Below are positions 60,249 to 64,000 of a DNA stretch of 64,000 nt, piece after piece. Origin of the DNA: Algoriphagus limi. Its GTDB lineage: Bacteria; Bacteroidota; Bacteroidia; Cytophagales; Cyclobacteriaceae. Numbering within the stretch: position 1 is the first letter of the stretch; the number at the start of each line of letters is the position of its first letter. Location: positions 1,620,296-1,684,295 of the forward strand of contig NZ_JANWGH010000001.1 of NCBI RefSeq assembly GCF_024919275.1, given 5' to 3'. Under the pieces are notes generated by a model that searched no databases, was not told where the DNA came from, and worked only from the letters and a program-made list of their open reading frames with translations. The translations under genes were made by a program, and so were the position numbers.

Positions 60249-61688
60249 ATGAAAAACCTGCTTTTATTCTGTTTTCTCCTACTCTCCTATTTTTCTTTTG
60301 CTCAAAAAAATCGACCAAACATCTTGCTAATCGTTGCGGATGACTTGAATCAAACCGCCTTGGGAGCTTATGGAAACAGGCTGGTTTCCACCCCAAATAT
60401 TGATCGTCTTGCCTCGGAAGGAATGCTTTTCCAAAATACCTATCCACAATATCCTGTTTGTGGGCCCTCCAGAGCTTCTTTTCTTTTTGGCTATTATCCT
60501 TCTGCCACTGAAACTTATGGCTATACCAGTGGAAGAGAAAATGTTGGTGCAGACCGAAAATCGCTTCCGGAGTTTTTCAAAGAAAATGGCTATTACACGG
60601 CACGAATAAGCAAAATCTTCCACATGGGCGTACCTATCGATATCGAAACAGGAAGTGATGGACAAGACGATGCAGCATCCTGGATAGAGCGATTCAATTC
60701 TCCCGGACCTGAATGGCAATCAGAAGGATTAGCCGAATTGGTTCAAAATAATCCTGATGGAAAAATCGAGCGAAAAGGTGGCAACGTCATGACGATTGTT
60801 CAAGCTGAGGGAGGAGATCTAAGCCAATCCGACGGAAAAACAGCTCAAAAAGCAATCGAACTTATTCAACAACAAAATAGAGACAAGCCCTTTTTCCTTG
60901 CGGTTGGATTGGTCAGACCTCATGTCCCATTTGTCGCTCCAAAGGAATATTTCGATTCCTATCCCTGGCAAAGCATAGTTCCTCCACCTGTGATTGAGGG
61001 AGATTGGGAGGATATTCCGAATAAAGGAATCAATTACGTAACCACTCAAAATGCCGAAATGAATTATATCCACAAGCAGAAAGCTATAGCCGGATATTAT
61101 GCTTCGGTATCTTTTATGGATGCTCAAGTTGGAAAAATTCTAGATGCATTGAAGCAAGCTGGGCTTTCTGAAAACACGATAATCATCTTCACTTCTGATC
61201 ACGGCTTCCATTTGGGTGAGCATGAATTTTGGATGAAAGTATCTTTGAAAGAAGAATCCGTTCGAGTTCCCTTTATTATTAAAGCTCCTGGTTATTCCCC
61301 GGGAAAAAGCGAATCATTTGTAGAATTGGTAGACTTGTACCCCACACTTTTGGATTTAACCAATTCCCAAATTCCCAAAAGATTACAGGGAATAAGTCTA
61401 AAACCTCTTCTAAAAAATCCTCAACAGGAAGTCAGACCCTTTGCCTTTTCAGTCACCCAAGGTGGTTCAACTTACCTGATACGCACCAAGCGCTGGGCAT
61501 ACATTCAATACGGAAAAAACGCAGAAGAAGGAATGGAGCTCTTTGATATGGAGCAGGACCCGGGGCAATATCAAAACCTTGCCTATGATGATTATTTCCA
61601 ATCCCAAGTGGAAGAAATGAAAGCCCTTCTAAATCAGAAAATCAAAGAAGTCCAGACTAATGATCTTGGAAAAACTTATACCCCATGA
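60249..61688 (+). CDS. Exported sulfatase, iduronate-2-sulfatase-like
   Basis: A 479-residue protein with signal peptide (LLFCFLLLSYFSFAQ). The formylglycine site is Cys71 in YPVCGPSRASFLFG. RPNILLIVADDLNQTALGAYG (Asp31/32) and FTSDHGFHLGEHEFWMKVSLKEESVRVPFIIKAPG are metal and substrate motifs. The CGPSR variant, YPQYPVCGPSR and the FHMGVP stretch match the iduronate-2-sulfatase-like S1 group. It is the first gene of a two-gene operon: its stop overlaps the start of the next sulfatase gene by four bases (ATGA). Sulfated polysaccharide or glycosaminoglycan fragments are the likely substrates. Confidence 0.92.
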   Translation: MKNLLLFCFLLLSYFSFAQKNRPNILLIVADDLNQTALGAYGNRLVSTPNIDRLASEGMLFQNTYPQYPVCGPSRASFLFGYYPSATETYGYTSGRENVGADRKSLPEFFKENGYYTARISKIFHMGVPIDIETGSDGQDDAASWIERFNSPGPEWQSEGLAELVQNNPDGKIERKGGNVMTIVQAEGGDLSQSDGKTAQKAIELIQQQNRDKPFFLAVGLVRPHVPFVAPKEYFDSYPWQSIVPPPVIEGDWEDIPNKGINYVTTQNAEMNYIHKQKAIAGYYASVSFMDAQVGKILDALKQAGLSENTIIIFTSDHGFHLGEHEFWMKVSLKEESVRVPFIIKAPGYSPGKSESFVELVDLYPTLLDLTNSQIPKRLQGISLKPLLKNPQQEVRPFAFSVTQGGSTYLIRTKRWAYIQYGKNAEEGMELFDMEQDPGQYQNLAYDDYFQSQVEEMKALLNQKIKEVQTNDLGKTYTP

Positions 61689-63136
61689 AAAAACTCATTC
61701 CAATTCTTGTCCTAATCCTTGGTTGGGCTTGTGCCGAAAAACCAGAACCTCAAAAACCGAATGTGCTATTTCTTTTTGCAGATGATCAACGGGCTGAAAC
61801 TCTAGGAATAGCTGGAAATCCCTATATCCAAACCCCAACTCTTGATCAACTGGCCCAAGAAGGAACTCGCTTCACCAATGCCTATGTGATGGGTGGAAAT
61901 CATGGAGCCATTTGTATGGCAAGCCGGGCGATGCTCTTTAGCGGAAAAAACCTCTTCAAAGTTTATGATCGATTAAATGGAGTGCAGACCATGACAATGG
62001 ATTTTGCCAATGCAGGTTATACCACATTTGGAACAGGAAAATGGCATAATGAGAAGGAAGCTTTTGAGGCTAGTTTTCAACAAGCCAATAATGTATACTT
62101 GGGGGGAATGGCAAATCATTACGAGGTAGACCTACGGAATTATGGTCCAGATGGAAAGCTGGGAGAATCCACCAAAAAAGGCTATTCCACTGAAATTTTT
62201 GCTCAATCTGCCATTGACTTTATTCAATCACAAAAAGAAAGCAGTGATCCCTTTTTCTGCTATGTTGCCTTCACTGTTCCACACGATCCTTACTCGCCCG
62301 AGGCAAATTACATCAACTACTACCCTGATGGCTCGCTTCCATTGCCGGGGAATTATATGCCCTACCATCCATTCGAATTCGATCATTTGACTGTTCGGGA
62401 TGAAAATCTGACTGGTTGGCCTCGAAAGCCCGAAGTGATTCAAATGATTTTGTCAGATTATTATGCCTTGATCACACATTTGGATACACAGGTTGCCAAA
62501 ATTCTTGATGCGCTTCGGGAAAGCGGAAAATTGGAAAATACAATTATTGTCTATACTGCCGACAATGGATTAGCAGTAGGAAGTCATGGGCTTTTGGGGA
62601 AACAAAGCCTTTATGAGCATAGCATGAAAGTTCCTTTAATCATAAAAGGGCCAGGTATTCCTTCCAATCAGGAATTGGATGCTTTTGCTTACATCCACGA
62701 CCTATATCCCACCTTGGCCGATTTAGCGGGATTACCTCCAAGAGAGGATGTGGATGGAAAAAGCCTTGTTCCCGTGATTCATGGAGAAAAAGAATCGGTC
62801 AGAGATGCACTTTTCACCGCCTATAGAAATACAGTTCGCGCGATTAGAACTGACAAGTGGAAACTGATTCGATACCCTGAACGAGACCACACGCAATTGT
62901 TTGATTTGGAACATGATCCTTTGGAGATCAATAATCTGGCTGAAAACCCAAACTTCTCGGAAGAAAAATCCCGATTGATTTCTTTGCTTCAAGAAAATCA
63001 AAAGGCCGTGGGAGATACAGTTTCTTTTACCGCTGCTGTAATCAAACCCATGGCTTATGATCCTGACACACTCAAGCGGAAACCAGACCAATGGCAACCT
63101 GAATACACTCTGAGGCGATATTTTGAAAAGGAATAA
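61685..63136 (+). CDS. Sulfatase lipoprotein with C-x-A-x-R site
   Basis: A 483-residue lipoprotein (lipobox GWAC, Cys16). The formylglycine site is Cys77 in GAICMASRAMLFSG, the C-x-A-x-R variant of the sulfatase signature. The N-terminal NVLFLFADDQRAETLGIAGN (Asp33/34) and YTADNGLAVGSHGLLGKQSLYEHSMKVPLIIKGPG are intact. The unusual GNHGAICMASR sequence marks a subgroup different from the three other sulfatases nearby. Co-translated with the iduronate-2-sulfatase-like gene, so the two probably act on one substrate in sequence. Confidence 0.9.
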   Translation: MKKLIPILVLILGWACAEKPEPQKPNVLFLFADDQRAETLGIAGNPYIQTPTLDQLAQEGTRFTNAYVMGGNHGAICMASRAMLFSGKNLFKVYDRLNGVQTMTMDFANAGYTTFGTGKWHNEKEAFEASFQQANNVYLGGMANHYEVDLRNYGPDGKLGESTKKGYSTEIFAQSAIDFIQSQKESSDPFFCYVAFTVPHDPYSPEANYINYYPDGSLPLPGNYMPYHPFEFDHLTVRDENLTGWPRKPEVIQMILSDYYALITHLDTQVAKILDALRESGKLENTIIVYTADNGLAVGSHGLLGKQSLYEHSMKVPLIIKGPGIPSNQELDAFAYIHDLYPTLADLAGLPPREDVDGKSLVPVIHGEKESVRDALFTAYRNTVRAIRTDKWKLIRYPERDHTQLFDLEHDPLEINNLAENPNFSEEKSRLISLLQENQKAVGDTVSFTAAVIKPMAYDPDTLKRKPDQWQPEYTLRRYFEKE

Positions 63137-63252
63137 ATTTCTTCTCGAATTACTGGATTAATTTATTTACCTACAGCCATTTGCTGATGAATATCATAGG
63201 ATTTTAGCTATAAAAGATTTTCATTTCATAGTGAACAAAAACCTGAAAAGCT

Positions 63253-63915
63253 ATGAAGGAGATCTTAAATATCAGGTTGACAGATGTGGTAGTGGAAGGG
63301 GAATTAGCTGTCCCCGATCAATCCAAAGCCTTGGTATTATTTGCCCATGGAAGCGGAAGTGGAAGGTTTAGTCCTCGCAATAATTTTATAGCTCAATTTC
63401 TGAATAAAAACAGGATCGCTACATTTCTGTTTGACCTGACTACTACACAGGAAAAAGAGAAAGGAGAATTCAATATTTCTCTATTTGCAGATCGGTTGAT
63501 TCAATTAAGTAAGTCACTTCATTCTAATCCAAAGGTGGCCAAACTCCCCATTTTTTACTTTGGAGGAAGCACGGGAGCTACAATAGCAGTGGCTGCGGCT
63601 GCCCAGTTGAAACCCCTAATCTCTGGAGTGATTTCACGAGGTGGAAGGTTGGATTATGCGGTGGATTACATTCCGGAAGTGATCTGCCCGATGCTTTGGC
63701 TAGTTGGCAGTTTGGACCAGGAAGTACTCAGGATAAACAAGGCTTGTTACAAGCATTTCCCAGAAAGAAATGATTTGAAGATAATTTCTGGAGCAGGACA
63801 CCTTTTCGAAGAACCGGGAAAACTCGAACAGGTAGCGGAGGAAACCAAGGATTGGATATTCAAGGTGCTTCAGGGTAAACCAAATTCGAGTAAGGATAAA
63901 GAAATGTATTTCTAA
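63253..63915 (+). CDS. Alpha/beta hydrolase of the type linked to phosphoribosyltransferases
   Basis: A 220-residue cytoplasmic alpha/beta hydrolase (dienelactone hydrolase-like). The oxyanion strand is LVLFAHGSGSGRFSPRN, the nucleophile Ser lies in YFGGSTGATIA (G-x-S-x-G), Asp in VGSLDQEV and His in ISGAGHLFEEPG. The GSGSGRFSPRN loop and the GAGHLFEEPG end are the known signature of hydrolases encoded beside, or fused to, phosphoribosyltransferase domains. The next gene, 11 bases downstream, begins with exactly such a domain. The substrate is unknown. Confidence 0.85.
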   Translation: MKEILNIRLTDVVVEGELAVPDQSKALVLFAHGSGSGRFSPRNNFIAQFLNKNRIATFLFDLTTTQEKEKGEFNISLFADRLIQLSKSLHSNPKVAKLPIFYFGGSTGATIAVAAAAQLKPLISGVISRGGRLDYAVDYIPEVICPMLWLVGSLDQEVLRINKACYKHFPERNDLKIISGAGHLFEEPGKLEQVAEETKDWIFKVLQGKPNSSKDKEMYF

Positions 63916-63926
63916 ATCTCAAGGCG

Positions 63927-64000
63927 ATGTTTAAGGACCGAAAAGATGCCGGAATTAAGCTAGGAGAAGCATTACTCTCTTATCAAAAAGACAAGCCGAT
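63927..64000 (+). CDS. Phosphoribosyltransferase, 3' end cut by window edge
   Basis: From ATG 63927 the frame reads MFKDRKDAGIKLGEALLSYQ and stays open to the edge. The M-F-x-D-R-x-D-A-G-x-x-L start is typical of stand-alone type I phosphoribosyltransferases found beside alpha/beta hydrolases. Only 24 codons are visible, so the call rests on this start and the neighbouring hydrolase gene. Confidence 0.7.
   Translation, partial: MFKDRKDAGIKLGEALLSYQKDKP

Noticed and set aside
1-64000. CRISPR arrays, prophage, insertion sequences
   Set aside because: No direct-repeat/spacer pattern, no transposase, integrase or phage structural gene was found.

Overview
The window looks like chromosomal DNA of a Bacteroidota bacterium, most likely an Algoriphagus-like member of the Cytophagales (genus is inference). 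Three promoters match the Bacteroidota consensus (TTG, about 19-20 bases, TAnnTTTG). The gene content fits as well: a TonB-dependent receptor with an N-terminal carboxypeptidase-regulatory-like domain, a FISUMP lipoprotein, a LytTR regulator with membrane segments, a Reg_prop/Y_Y_Y histidine kinase, a GIN-domain (DUF4097-like) surface protein and several sulfatases.

Layout. 1-9.5 kb: two paralogous outer-membrane barrel proteins and a GIN-type surface protein, a ferredoxin-type reductase, purB, a CtlX-like amidinohydrolase with a secreted beta-propeller, and two unknown proteins. 9.5-28.6 kb: an accessory region starting at a tRNA-Asn gene. It is visibly more A+T rich in parts and is divided by degenerate repeats that carry the last bases of the tRNA plus a terminator (at about 20.2, 23.0 and 28.5 kb, with a related half copy at 18.6 kb). 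The first block holds a sensor kinase with a beta-helix protein, a subtilase-like lipoprotein that has lost its whole catalytic apparatus, a FISUMP lipoprotein and a NarL-type response regulator. Near-identical palindromes precede the last three genes. The second block holds an AraC regulator and a PAF-acetylhydrolase-like enzyme. The third holds an M19 dipeptidase, a desaturase, a sterol desaturase-type hydroxylase and a GNAT-like acyltransferase.

28.6-42.8 kb: mixed housekeeping and hypothetical genes, including a frameshifted DUF202 gene, serine dehydratase with an overlooked 44-codon gene behind it, a LytTR regulator, a large membrane-anchored alpha/beta hydrolase, a possible permuted papain-like enzyme, a lipid hydroxylase, DoxX with a Tat-exported Gfo/Idh/MocA oxidoreductase, and an amidohydrolase. 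42.9-45.5 kb: a malonate-use operon (malonyl-CoA synthetase-like enzyme plus MadL and MadM). 45.6-54 kb: a DUF1460 amidase, an Xre autorepressor pair with a readable promoter and operator, two exported peptidases separated by a heptanucleotide tandem repeat, an aminotransferase and a serine hydrolase. 54-63 kb: four sulfatases flanking a TonB-dependent receptor. The window ends in an alpha/beta hydrolase followed by the start of a phosphoribosyltransferase.

The strongest candidate for an undescribed system is the block at 9.9-18.4 kb: a sensor kinase, a response regulator and exported surface proteins (one a pseudo-subtilase) tied together by a repeated candidate operator and placed beside a tRNA integration hotspot. 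Identity calls are by eye from motifs; no database search was possible.
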